Origin: Methylobacter sp.
GTDB taxonomy: Bacteria; Pseudomonadota; Gammaproteobacteria; Methylococcales; Methylomonadaceae
Direction of reading: 5' to 3'
Assembly (NCBI GenBank): GCA_026399025.1
Contig: JAPLRU010000101.1
Span: 1 to 40,704 of the forward strand
Length of the DNA stretch: 40,704 nucleotides
Positions 9,160-16,665 of the stretch are shown here, in pieces. Made by a program: the position numbers and the translations under genes. How positions within the stretch are numbered: the first letter of the stretch is position 1; each line of letters starts with the position of its first letter. The notes below the pieces were generated by a model, which was not told the DNA's origin, searched no databases, and saw only the letters and a list, made by a program, of their open reading frames with translations.

Positions 9160-9707
9160 AAATCAACCTCACATCTCTAGCAGGATTATTTGTGGTCGAG
9201 AGCTTTCGTCTTGCCGACCGGCGTGGCGAGTTTTCACGGCTCTATTGCGAACGCGAACTGAGCGCAGTAGTCGACTCTCGCCGTATCGTTCAAGTCAACC
9301 AGTCGCGCACCAGCATCATCGGTGCAGTGCGCGGACTGCATTTTCAGTATTCTCCCCATGCTGAAATGAAGTTGGTGCGATGTCTGCGCGGGCGAGTGTG
9401 GGACGTAGCACTTGACCTGCGTGCAGGATCGCCCACTTTTCTGCAATGGGTAGGCCGGGAACTGAGTCCTGAAAATGGGCTGATGATGGTGATACCTGAA
9501 GGTTTCGCTCATGGTTTTCAAGTACTTGAGGCTGACAGTGAAATGCTCTATCTGCACACCGCTTTTTACACACCCGAAGCCGAAGGCGGTATTCATTGTC
9601 AGGATCCTCGTTTGCACATCGAATGGCCATTGCCGATCAGTGATTTGTCTGTTCGCGATCACAGTCATCCGTTGCTGTCCGCAGATTTTTCAGGAATTAT
9701 GCTATGA
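9156..9707 (+). CDS. RmlC-like NDP-4-keto-6-deoxyhexose 3,5-epimerase
   Basis: A 183-residue cupin of the dTDP-4-dehydrorhamnose 3,5-epimerase family. VRGLHFQ carries the conserved active-site His and KLVRCLRGRVWDVALDLR the conserved Lys and second strand; FAHGFQVL and YTPEAEGGI follow. In this operon the substrate should be CDP-4-dehydro-6-deoxyglucose rather than the dTDP sugar. Epimerisation at C3, C5 or both cannot be read from sequence. One Tyr of the usual YY-x-PE segment is Phe here (AFYTPE), so specificity may differ from RmlC. It is coupled by ATGA overlaps on both sides. Confidence 0.82.
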   Translation: MKINLTSLAGLFVVESFRLADRRGEFSRLYCERELSAVVDSRRIVQVNQSRTSIIGAVRGLHFQYSPHAEMKLVRCLRGRVWDVALDLRAGSPTFLQWVGRELSPENGLMMVIPEGFAHGFQVLEADSEMLYLHTAFYTPEAEGGIHCQDPRLHIEWPLPISDLSVRDHSHPLLSADFSGIML

Positions 9708-10930
9708 AATGCCGCCACTGTAATCACCCGCTCGAATATGTTTTTCTTGATCTTGGCTATGCGCCACCGTCGAATGCCTATCTGAATCAAGAAGATTTGA
9801 ACAAACCGGAAACGTATTTTCCGCTGAAACTGTATGTATGCGACTACTGCTGGTTGGTGCAGACTATTGATTACACTCAGGCATCCGAACTATTCAACCA
9901 TGATTACGCTTACTTTTCCTCGGTGTCACAGAGCTGGTTGGAACATGCGGCCTGCTATGTTGCTCGGATTACGGCCCGCCTTGAACTCGGCCCCCACAGC
10001 CATGTGATCGAACTAGCCTCGAACGACGGTTACCTGCTGAAGAACTTCGTCGCCGCAGGCATCCCCTGTTTAGGCATTGAGCCGACCGCGAGCACTGCTG
10101 CCGTCGCAGAAGGCTTGGGTATTCCGGTATTGCGTGAGTTTTTCGGTGCGGCGCTGGGTGCGCGACTGATGGCCGAAGGCAAGTCAGCCGACCTCATTAT
10201 CGGCAATAATGTGTATGCACATGTTCCCGACATTAATGATTTCACGCTCGGCATAAAAGCGGCACTCAAACCGGGCGGCACCATCACGCTTGAATTTCCT
10301 CACCTAATGCGTTTGATCGAGCAGACCCAGTTCGACACCGTTTATCACGAGCACTTTTCTTATCTGTCGCTTTATACGGTTGACCGCATTTTTAGGGCGG
10401 CCGGCTTGCGCGTTTGGGATGTCGAAAAATTGCCCACGCATGGCGGTAGTCTGAGAATTTTCGGTTGTCACCAGGACGATATACGCGTAACGACGGCTTC
10501 CGTAAATGCCGTGCTGGATGACGAACGCGAACGTGGCTTGCGCGACCTAGGCATTTATCGTGCCTTCCAGCAACGTGCCGACCGCGTCAAAAATGATTTG
10601 CTAGTGTTCCTGATCGAGCAACGGCGCGCGGGTAAAACGGTTGCCGCCTACGGTGCTGCCGCCAAGGGTTGCACCTTATTAAATTACGCCGGTGTGAAGC
10701 CTGACTTGTTACCCTTTGTATGTGATGCCGCTCCATCCAAACAGCATAAGTTGCTGCCGGGTACCCATATTCCGATTCTGCCACCGAGCGCGTTGGACGA
10801 ACGGCGGCCTGATTTCGTGCTGATCCTGCCCTGGAATATCGCTGTCGAAGTGATGTCGCAACAAGCCGGTATCAAAAAATGGGGCGGTAAATTCGTAGTG
10901 GCCGTGCCTCAATTGAGTATCATTGAATGA
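9704..10930 (+). CDS. SAM-dependent NDP-sugar C-methyltransferase (TylC3/TcaB9 family)
   Basis: A 408-residue, three-part protein typical of sugar C3-methyltransferases. An N-terminal zinc-binding domain contains C3, C6 and a CDYC pair near residue 45. A central SAM-binding fold begins VIELASNDGYLLKNF. A C-terminal domain contains AAYGAAAKGCTLLNY and PILPPSALDERRPDFVLILPWN. These enzymes add a methyl group at C3 of 4-keto-6-deoxy sugars; YHEHFSYLSL supplies the conserved catalytic His/Tyr region. With rfbF-rfbG and an epimerase it should yield a CDP-3-C-methyl-6-deoxyhexose, as in virenose- or mycarose-like sugars. The start overlaps the epimerase stop by ATGA. Confidence 0.88.
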   Translation: MKCRHCNHPLEYVFLDLGYAPPSNAYLNQEDLNKPETYFPLKLYVCDYCWLVQTIDYTQASELFNHDYAYFSSVSQSWLEHAACYVARITARLELGPHSHVIELASNDGYLLKNFVAAGIPCLGIEPTASTAAVAEGLGIPVLREFFGAALGARLMAEGKSADLIIGNNVYAHVPDINDFTLGIKAALKPGGTITLEFPHLMRLIEQTQFDTVYHEHFSYLSLYTVDRIFRAAGLRVWDVEKLPTHGGSLRIFGCHQDDIRVTTASVNAVLDDERERGLRDLGIYRAFQQRADRVKNDLLVFLIEQRRAGKTVAAYGAAAKGCTLLNYAGVKPDLLPFVCDAAPSKQHKLLPGTHIPILPPSALDERRPDFVLILPWNIAVEVMSQQAGIKKWGGKFVVAVPQLSIIE

Positions 10931-11775
10931 ATATATTGATCACAGGATCTACCGGCTTTATCGGTGCAAACCTGGTACCGTTGCTTCTAGCGCACCGTCA
11001 TACCGTAACTGCATTAGTACGCAATGCGGAGCGTGCTGCCGACATGCCATGGGCGAATCAGGTTCGCTTCATAGTCTGGGACATTGGTCAGGATATCGCG
11101 CCGGTGCTGGAAAAAATCGGTGCGCCAGATGCTGTAATCCACTTGGCATGGGCGGGATTACCCAACTATAAGGCGTTGTTTCACTTCGAGCAAAACTTGC
11201 CGGCCCATTATCGTTTTCTAAAATCGTTGGTTGAGCAGGGGGTTGGGCAGGTGCTGGTGACTGGCACTTGCTTCGAGTACGGTATGCAAAATGGTTGTCT
11301 GTCCGAACAGATGCCGGCTCAGCCGGAAAACTCCTACGCGTTGGCCAAAGACACGTTACGCCGTTTCCTACAGGCCTTGCAGCAGGAACATAATTTCACT
11401 TTGCAATGGGCGCGCCTGTTTTATATATATGGCCCTGGACAAAGCTCGAATAGCTTGTTGGCTCAGCTTGATCGTGCGTTAAACAATGGCGAGAAGAGCT
11501 TTAATATGTCGAATGGAGAACAGTTACGCGATTATCTGGCGGTGGAGGAAGTGGCTCGTCGTCTGCTGCTGCTGCTGGAGCACTCCGAATGTAATGGCTT
11601 GGTTAATGTTTGTAGCGGCGAACCCATTTCCGTTCGCAGGCTGGTGGAACACCATATACAAAAACGGGGCGCATCAATTGCCTTAAATTTTGGCTATTAT
11701 CCTTATCCTGATTACGAACCGATGGCATTTTGGGGCGACCATAGGCGTATAGCTCAACTAGAAAACTCTATATGA
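10927..11775 (+). CDS. NAD(P)-dependent sugar epimerase/4-ketoreductase (extended SDR)
   Basis: A 282-residue extended SDR. MNILITGSTGFIGANLVPLL is the nucleotide-binding motif, TGTCFEYG is the Ser/Thr strand, and SYALAK contains the catalytic Tyr-x-x-x-Lys. In this position after the C-methyltransferase it most likely reduces the 4-keto group to finish the CDP-branched 6-deoxyhexose; this role is from context. It overlaps the genes before and after by ATGA, continuing the coupled set. Confidence 0.82.
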   Translation: MNILITGSTGFIGANLVPLLLAHRHTVTALVRNAERAADMPWANQVRFIVWDIGQDIAPVLEKIGAPDAVIHLAWAGLPNYKALFHFEQNLPAHYRFLKSLVEQGVGQVLVTGTCFEYGMQNGCLSEQMPAQPENSYALAKDTLRRFLQALQQEHNFTLQWARLFYIYGPGQSSNSLLAQLDRALNNGEKSFNMSNGEQLRDYLAVEEVARRLLLLLEHSECNGLVNVCSGEPISVRRLVEHHIQKRGASIALNFGYYPYPDYEPMAFWGDHRRIAQLENSI

Positions 11776-12452
11776 CAAACTTGCATTTGGCCATAGGTAG
11801 CGAAAAGGCGCTGGCCCGGTACGTGGCTAGGCAGTTAGATACCCTGTTTCAGGAAGACGGCTTGGCGAGTGATCTAGCTCTCATTAGTCCATTGGTCGCG
11901 CCGGCTCTGGAACGTCTGCGCCCTATCTTGGCAGCGGTGCGCTGCTTTGATCCTGCCAGCTTCAACCATTTTAATTCGCTGCAATATGCAAGCTGGCTGT
12001 ATTTGCTGGCCAATGAACATTGGCGCCGGAGCGGAGATACGGTACTAGCTAGCCGCTTGTTTTGTTTGAATCGCGCACTGAATGCGATCGATCTGTTTTA
12101 TTCTGTAGAGATGCCCGAAGTGTTCTTTATCTCGCATGGGCTTGGTACGGTAATAGGGAATGCTACCTATGGTAAGCGTTTGGTGGTATTTCAGAATGTC
12201 ACGGTCGGACGAGTCGGGCAAGATCGGCCGCAGGTCGGTGACAATGTAGTGCTGTATCCGGGGGCGGTAGTTACCGGCAAAGCCGTTATCGGAAACAATT
12301 GCGTGGTGTCGGCAGGAATTGTGCTACATGGTGTCAGTGTGCCTGATAATACGGTCGTGAAATGGAACTCCGGACAATTGGAGTTCATATCTACGAGCAA
12401 AGATTATACCAACATATACCTGTATCCGTCCGTTGATGGACGGAATGCTTAG
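11772..12452 (+). CDS. Serine acetyltransferase-like hexapeptide-repeat O-acyltransferase
   Basis: A 226-residue protein with an N-terminal helical region and a left-handed beta-helix (GTVIGNATYGKRLVVFQNVT, VGDNVVLYPGAVVTGKAVIG, NNCVVSAGIVLHGVSVPDN). FISHGLGTVIG holds the CysE-type catalytic His. The length is shorter than housekeeping CysE, and the position at the end of a sugar operon argues for a glycan or sugar O-acetyltransferase rather than cysteine synthesis, though CysE-like activity cannot be excluded. Its stop lies 8 bp from the 3' end of the convergent minus-strand cluster, with no obvious terminator between them. Confidence 0.75.
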   Translation: MTNLHLAIGSEKALARYVARQLDTLFQEDGLASDLALISPLVAPALERLRPILAAVRCFDPASFNHFNSLQYASWLYLLANEHWRRSGDTVLASRLFCLNRALNAIDLFYSVEMPEVFFISHGLGTVIGNATYGKRLVVFQNVTVGRVGQDRPQVGDNVVLYPGAVVTGKAVIGNNCVVSAGIVLHGVSVPDNTVVKWNSGQLEFISTSKDYTNIYLYPSVDGRNA

Positions 12453-12460
12453 CATGAATT

Positions 12461-13663
12461 TTAGCCGCGCTTGAATTTTTCCTGATCGGCCAAGGGCAGG
12501 TGTACATGTCCATAGGCTGATGAACCTCCCCAAATATTGTCTTTGACCCATTGGCCGTTTTCAATCCACCACACGCGTGGATCGCGGAAGCGGTCGGCTG
12601 TAGTCCAGAATTCTTCCTCGGACATCTCGACATAATCAAGCCAAAACTCCAAGTCATCAGACACGACATGGTCATATTTCCTGACCATCTCGATTCCTTC
12701 CACGCGCGTCAGATATCCGGTGCGGATGTCTTTTGCGGCATGATCGGAGCCCCGGCCATAACCGAATTTGATGAATTTGAGCAAGTCGTGGATGCCGTTT
12801 TCGTAGCGGTCGTCCAGGTTCGATGCGGTGCGGTAAGTGCGCTGGAACGGCTTGGCTGACTCCTTCCATCCGTATAAATCTTTTATTAATTGGGTATGTT
12901 GATATGGATCCCATTTGAAGAAATTGCCGATGTACAGGCCGCGCACCCCCGCTTTCAATATCTCATCGTCGTTCGGATATTTGGCCCAAGCCATGTCGGC
13001 TTCGGTCAGCGGATCCTGTGGGTCATTTAACATGTCGTACCATTCAAAGCCACGCAGGCCATGTTCATGGCGCACACGGGCGGAAAATTCGACATAGTCG
13101 TCCGGCTCATACATGCCGGATATATCCCAAGCGATCTCGCCCCAGACCATCAGCGGGATATTGAATTTGGTGGCTATCCGGATGGGATACGTGAAGATGC
13201 CGCAGTGTGCATGCCAGTTCATGTCTCCCATTTTGCGGAAACAAAGGCGGTTCAGTTTTTTCAGCACTTCAACGCTCGGTCCCATTACCAGATGGTCGGC
13301 GTTAAATACTTCGCGCATCCGGTCGCGGTTGTAATTGCCTTCCGGTAGGTAGTTATTACCGTGATAGGTGACTAGCAGCGGTTTTAAATTGTATTCCGCC
13401 ACCATAATATGGGTCTGGTAATAGCTATCCTTGCCGCCGCTGACCGGGATAACGCAGTCATACTCGGACACTTTGTTTTTACGCAGTTCCTCGATATTTC
13501 GCTCAAAAATTGTCTTGCGGTGTGCCCAAAACTCCGGCGTGAGTTGTTCAAACGCCTCGGCGGTGCGACAACTGGCACAAACGCCCTCGTCATCCACCGA
13601 CAAATTGACCGTCACAAAAGGGTAGGTACAACGGCTGCAATATTGCATTTTTCGATAATTCAT
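12461..13663 (-). CDS. N-acetyl sugar amidotransferase (WbpG/PseA-like)
   Basis: A 400-residue PP-loop ATPase of the N-acetyl sugar amidotransferase family (WbpG, LegA/PseA type). CSRCTYP and CASC near the N-terminus form a zinc-type cysteine set, and VIPVSGGKDSYYQ is the ATP pyrophosphatase loop. The enzyme converts an N-acetyl group on a sugar into an acetamidino group, using ammonia from the HisH/HisF-like pair encoded just upstream in the same direction. The likely substrate is the pseudaminic-type acid or a precursor made by the neighbouring genes. It is the last gene of the minus-strand operon. The start at 13663 (MNYRKMQYC) lies 13 bp after the hisF stop; MQYC would also be possible. 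Confidence 0.88.
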   Translation of the reverse strand: MNYRKMQYCSRCTYPFVTVNLSVDDEGVCASCRTAEAFEQLTPEFWAHRKTIFERNIEELRKNKVSEYDCVIPVSGGKDSYYQTHIMVAEYNLKPLLVTYHGNNYLPEGNYNRDRMREVFNADHLVMGPSVEVLKKLNRLCFRKMGDMNWHAHCGIFTYPIRIATKFNIPLMVWGEIAWDISGMYEPDDYVEFSARVRHEHGLRGFEWYDMLNDPQDPLTEADMAWAKYPNDDEILKAGVRGLYIGNFFKWDPYQHTQLIKDLYGWKESAKPFQRTYRTASNLDDRYENGIHDLLKFIKFGYGRGSDHAAKDIRTGYLTRVEGIEMVRKYDHVVSDDLEFWLDYVEMSEEEFWTTADRFRDPRVWWIENGQWVKDNIWGGSSAYGHVHLPLADQEKFKRG

Positions 13664-13676
13664 CGTCGCTTCTTCC

Positions 13677-14483
13677 TCAGATTTCCAATAATTCAGCCGG
13701 CCTTACGTTTAGGCCTTGTTCAAAGAGATATTTTTTTGCCAGATAGACACTCTGATCGCTGTAATGGAAGATATTCGCGGCTGCAACTGCATCGACGCCA
13801 GTCTGCCTTAAGGCTTGCGCGAAATGTTCCCAGTCACCGACACCACCGCAGGCAATTACAGGAATTTTGATAGCGGAGCTAACCTGATCCAGCAGCTCCA
13901 GATCGTAGCCATTTTTCATACCGTCACGGTCGACTGAATTGAGCAGGATTTCACCTGCGCCCAATTGCTCAACTTGGCAGGCCCAAGATAAAGCGGTGTT
14001 TAGGGTGACTTCGCGGGTGTCGGCACGCATGACTTGATGTACGCCGTTGTTGAGTTTTGCATCAATTGACACGACCACGCACTGTGCGCCAAACTCCTTG
14101 GCCGCTTGTTCGATAAACTTCGGATTATCCAGAGCCAGAGTATTTATCGCAATCTTGTCGGCTCCGAGCGCCAGACGCTTCTCAATGTCGTGTAGCGAAC
14201 GGATACGCCCGCCGACGGTGATCGGCATGAAGGCTTCTTTCGAGACATCTTCGATGATCTCGAAAATGCTGTTGCGGTTCGGATGACCCAGATCGTCGCG
14301 GCGCATATCATGCGTATCGTCGCTGGAGATATCAAGGTAAATCAGTTCATCGGAGCCCCACTGGCTGAGCCGTTTAACGGCAGAAATCGGGTTGCCGAGA
14401 TTCTGATAACGTTTGAATTGCTTGCTTTGCACCAACCAGCCATTGCGCAGCAGCAGGACTGGGATCACGCGATTCTTCTTCAT
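13677..14483 (-). CDS. hisF: HisF-like cyclase subunit of an amidotransferase complex
   Basis: A 268-residue TIM barrel of the HisF family that serves glycan amidation rather than histidine synthesis. The usual catalytic first-strand Asp (CLDV in true HisF) is replaced: this protein reads VIPVLLLRNGWLV. The second acid is retained in VVSIDAKL. ITVGGRIRS and GEILLNSVDRDG match the phosphate-binding strands. This pattern, with a partner HisH and an N-acetyl sugar amidotransferase next door, is characteristic of the WbpG-HisH2-HisF2 trio. It probably channels ammonia to the amidotransferase. Its start overlaps the hisH stop by 4 bp. Confidence 0.87.
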   Translation of the reverse strand: MKKNRVIPVLLLRNGWLVQSKQFKRYQNLGNPISAVKRLSQWGSDELIYLDISSDDTHDMRRDDLGHPNRNSIFEIIEDVSKEAFMPITVGGRIRSLHDIEKRLALGADKIAINTLALDNPKFIEQAAKEFGAQCVVVSIDAKLNNGVHQVMRADTREVTLNTALSWACQVEQLGAGEILLNSVDRDGMKNGYDLELLDQVSSAIKIPVIACGGVGDWEHFAQALRQTGVDAVAAANIFHYSDQSVYLAKKYLFEQGLNVRPAELLEI

Positions 14484-15094
14484 GAGAGCGCCAAGAAGTT
14501 TTTCGCCAGTTTTATCCCCGCTCTCTGGCTTTTTTCAGGGTGAAACTGGACACCGTAAATATTATCGCTTTGAATCACGCAACAAAATTGCCGGCCATAA
14601 TCGGTCGTGGCCAGTATCGTTTCAGGATCGGTCGGATGAAAAACAAAACTATGCACAAAGTACAGGTCGGGTGAATTCTCCAGCCCGGTCAGTAAAGGGC
14701 TGGCTTGCCGACAGTCGATATTGTTCCAGCCGATATGCGGTAAAGGAAATTCTTTGGAATCGAGTTTTTCAATGCTGCCCTTGATCCAGCCTAAACCGGC
14801 GGTTTCACCAAACTCGAAACCGCGCTCGGCCAGCACCTGCATACCGACGCAGATACCCAGGAAGGGCTTGCATTTCGTTCGCACTACGCGATCAAGCGCG
14901 TCTAGCGGCAAGTTCTCATGGATGCGTCGCATTGAGGCGGCAAAAGCGCCAACGCCGGGCAGCACGATGTGGGTGGCGTTTTCAATATCGGCCGGCGTGT
15001 TGGAAATGGTGACGCTGTCAGCCAGCGAAGCAAATAAGTTGTACACGGATTTAACATTGCCGGACCCATAATCGAGGATGCATACACGACTCAT
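14480..15094 (-). CDS. hisH: HisH-like glutamine amidotransferase subunit
   Basis: A class I glutamine amidotransferase of 204 residues that releases ammonia from glutamine. GICVGMQVL carries the nucleophilic Cys, and YGVQFHPEKSQ carries the His and Glu of the triad; LPGVGAF forms the oxyanion region. I start it at MSRVCILDYGSGNVKS (15094), where family similarity begins; an upstream start at 15121 would overlap pseI. It is the partner of the adjacent HisF-like protein and should feed the sugar amidotransferase. Because these genes lie in a nonulosonate cluster, they are probably not the histidine-pathway copies. Confidence 0.88.
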   Translation of the reverse strand: MSRVCILDYGSGNVKSVYNLFASLADSVTISNTPADIENATHIVLPGVGAFAASMRRIHENLPLDALDRVVRTKCKPFLGICVGMQVLAERGFEFGETAGLGWIKGSIEKLDSKEFPLPHIGWNNIDCRQASPLLTGLENSPDLYFVHSFVFHPTDPETILATTDYGRQFCCVIQSDNIYGVQFHPEKSQRAGIKLAKNFLALS

Positions 15095-15102
15095 CATTGT
15101 CT

Positions 15103-16161
15103 CTAACTGAGTAAATCCCATGTAAGCGCAGTTCCTTTCGCTAACGCCACTTTTGCTTTCCGTCCCAACACTACATCGAGATGCTTGGGGGCTAAGCCCA
15201 TGCCGGGGCGGATTGCTCGCACATTTTCAGTCGTGAATACCTCGTCGGCGGCCGTATCCTTGCACACATACAGCGAGCGGCGAAATTTCAGCGAGGCTTG
15301 TTCGGCTACAGTGGTGCCGTATGATACCTTGCCCAGCGCCTGCCAGGCGCGTTCGGTCTCGATCACTAACGCTTGCATTTCCTGAGGTTCCATCGAAAAC
15401 GCGGAATCGACGCCGCCATCGGCACGATTTAGTGTGAAGTGCTTTTCAATAACCGTAGCACCAAGAGCAACACTGGCCACTGAGACGCCTATACCCAGGG
15501 TGTGGTCGGATAAACCCACTTCGCAATCAAACAACTTACGCAGATGGGGAATGGTCAGAATGTTGGCGTTTGTGGCGTTAGCGGGATAAGTGCTGGTGCA
15601 TTTGAGTAGGATTATGTCATTACATCCCGCCTCGCGAGCTGCACGCACGGTCTCATCCAACTCAGCCACCGTAGCCATGCCGGTAGAAATGATTAGCGGC
15701 TTGCCGGTGGCTGCGGCGCGGCGTATCAACGGCAAGTCGGTATTTTCGAACGAGGCAATTTTGTAGGCCGGTACTTCCAGCGTTTCCAGAAAGTCGACGG
15801 CGCTTTCGTCGAATGGTGTACTGAACGGAATAAGGCCAAGTTTACGCGCATGATCGAAAATCGGCTTGTGCCATTCCCACGGGGTGTAGGCTTCATCGTA
15901 AAGCTTGTAAAGAGATGTTCCGCTCCATAAGCTATTAGGGTCGTTAATATGAAATTCGCGTTCGTCCAAATCAAGTGTCATTGTGTCTGGAGTATAGGTC
16001 TGGAGCTTCAGTGCATGAGCGCCTGTTTTGGCGGCAGCATCAACGATTTCCAAGGCGCGTTCCAGCGACTGGTTATGATTGCCTGACATTTCGGCAATAA
16101 TGAAGGGGGGACAATGCCTTCCTATTTTTCGTCCGGCGATAACAGTCGTTACCTCGATCAT
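15103..16161 (-). CDS. pseI: Pseudaminic acid synthase
   Basis: Condenses 2,4-diacetamido-2,4,6-trideoxy-L-altrose with phosphoenolpyruvate to give pseudaminic acid. The 352 residues match the NeuB/PseI family. PPFIIAEMSGNHNQSLERAL and ALKLQTYTPDTMT are PseI-type, FSTPFDESAVDFLE and SDHTLG follow, and a C-terminal SAF (antifreeze-like) domain begins near RRSLYVCKD. I start it at MIEVTTVIAGRKIG (16161), where AAGAGAA lies ~7 nt upstream; an in-frame start at 16248 would translate pseudogene sequence. Unusually, the 5' end of a second, degenerate pseI lies upstream at 16546-16663. A legionaminic acid synthase is the main alternative. Confidence 0.9.
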   Translation of the reverse strand: MIEVTTVIAGRKIGRHCPPFIIAEMSGNHNQSLERALEIVDAAAKTGAHALKLQTYTPDTMTLDLDEREFHINDPNSLWSGTSLYKLYDEAYTPWEWHKPIFDHARKLGLIPFSTPFDESAVDFLETLEVPAYKIASFENTDLPLIRRAAATGKPLIISTGMATVAELDETVRAAREAGCNDIILLKCTSTYPANATNANILTIPHLRKLFDCEVGLSDHTLGIGVSVASVALGATVIEKHFTLNRADGGVDSAFSMEPQEMQALVIETERAWQALGKVSYGTTVAEQASLKFRRSLYVCKDTAADEVFTTENVRAIRPGMGLAPKHLDVVLGRKAKVALAKGTALTWDLLS

Positions 16162-16183
16162 ATGTATTTCTCTTGTTTTGTGG

Positions 16184-16504
16184 CTTGACGACAGCTTTGG
16201 TAAATTTTCCAAAATCAGGCAAGTATGCTTGGGTAATTGAATAGACAATAGCCCAATTGATAGCCATAGTCTTGGACGGCTATGTTACGAAGCCCAGCCG
16301 TCTTTTTTATGCGCACAGCCAAATCGGCAAAAAACATCGAAGTTTGTCTATTGTGTCAGGTCCGTTCCGGGCAATGAAATGTGCCGCTCCAATATCAACG
16401 CAAACTTGAACGGCATAGGTAAAGTTTAGCGCGAGGAAGTCGTGAGTATCAACAACTTTCTCCAATGTATAGGCAGCTTTGGGGTATTTTTCTTCATAAA
16501 ACCT
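16184..16504 (-). pseudogene. Degenerate hepT-like (HEPN/DUF86) toxin gene
   Basis: Read on the minus strand, three frames together give a HepT-like protein. Piece one (16504-16307) has LNFTYAVQVCVDIG, close to the LNLxRAVQLCVDI helix of HepT ribonuclease/AMPylation-target toxins, and ends at an early TAA. Piece two (~16303-16263) reads KKTAGLRNIAVQDYG, matching the family's RNxxxH-x-Y active site, but His is replaced by Gln. Piece three (16264-16184) reads AINWAIVYSITQAYLPDF, the family's C-terminal helix. With two frame breaks, a stop and a lost catalytic His it cannot be functional. No MNT-type antitoxin partner is visible. Assignment rests on motif memory. Confidence 0.6.
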
Positions 16505-16545
16505 TTATCTGCGAAAAAGAAAAGCCGGTTTCGAACCTTTCTTGA

Positions 16546-16663
16546 TTTGCCTAACGATAGTTCCAAAATAACCGGTTATGGTTGCTTGACGCCATTGGGC
16601 GATGATAAAAGGCGTATGATTTTGACCGATTGACCGGTCAGCAATTTTGAATATCTCAATCAT
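16546..16663 (-). pseudogene. 5' remnant of a second pseI
   Basis: Starting 2 nt after the pseGH stop, the minus strand reads MIEIFKIADRSIGQNH then TPFIIA, aligning with the pseI N-terminus (IAGRKIG...PPFIIAEMSGNHN). A 1-nt loss after the GCC codon shifts the frame; the next frame gives MASSNHN, matching EMSGNHN with one extra codon. Nucleotide similarity to intact pseI fades near 16546. AGAGG lies ~11 nt before the ATG, so the original start signals survive. This was apparently the original pseI in the expected order after pseG-pseH. Confidence 0.72.
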
Positions 16664-16665
16664 AT

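Noticed and set aside
14480-14483. hisH/hisF as part of a histidine biosynthesis operon
   Set aside because: No other his genes are nearby, the HisF-like protein lacks its first catalytic Asp, and an N-acetyl sugar amidotransferase follows.
16275-16307. Hairpin GACGGCT...AGCCGTC with a T run on the plus strand, looking like a terminator
   Set aside because: No plus-strand gene precedes it, and it falls inside the hepT-like pseudogene (the AGLRNIAV-encoding part), so the pairing is probably incidental.
16442-16633. 63-codon plus-strand frame between pseGH and pseI
   Set aside because: It is antisense to the pseI remnant and hepT-like pseudogene, which explain the region better.
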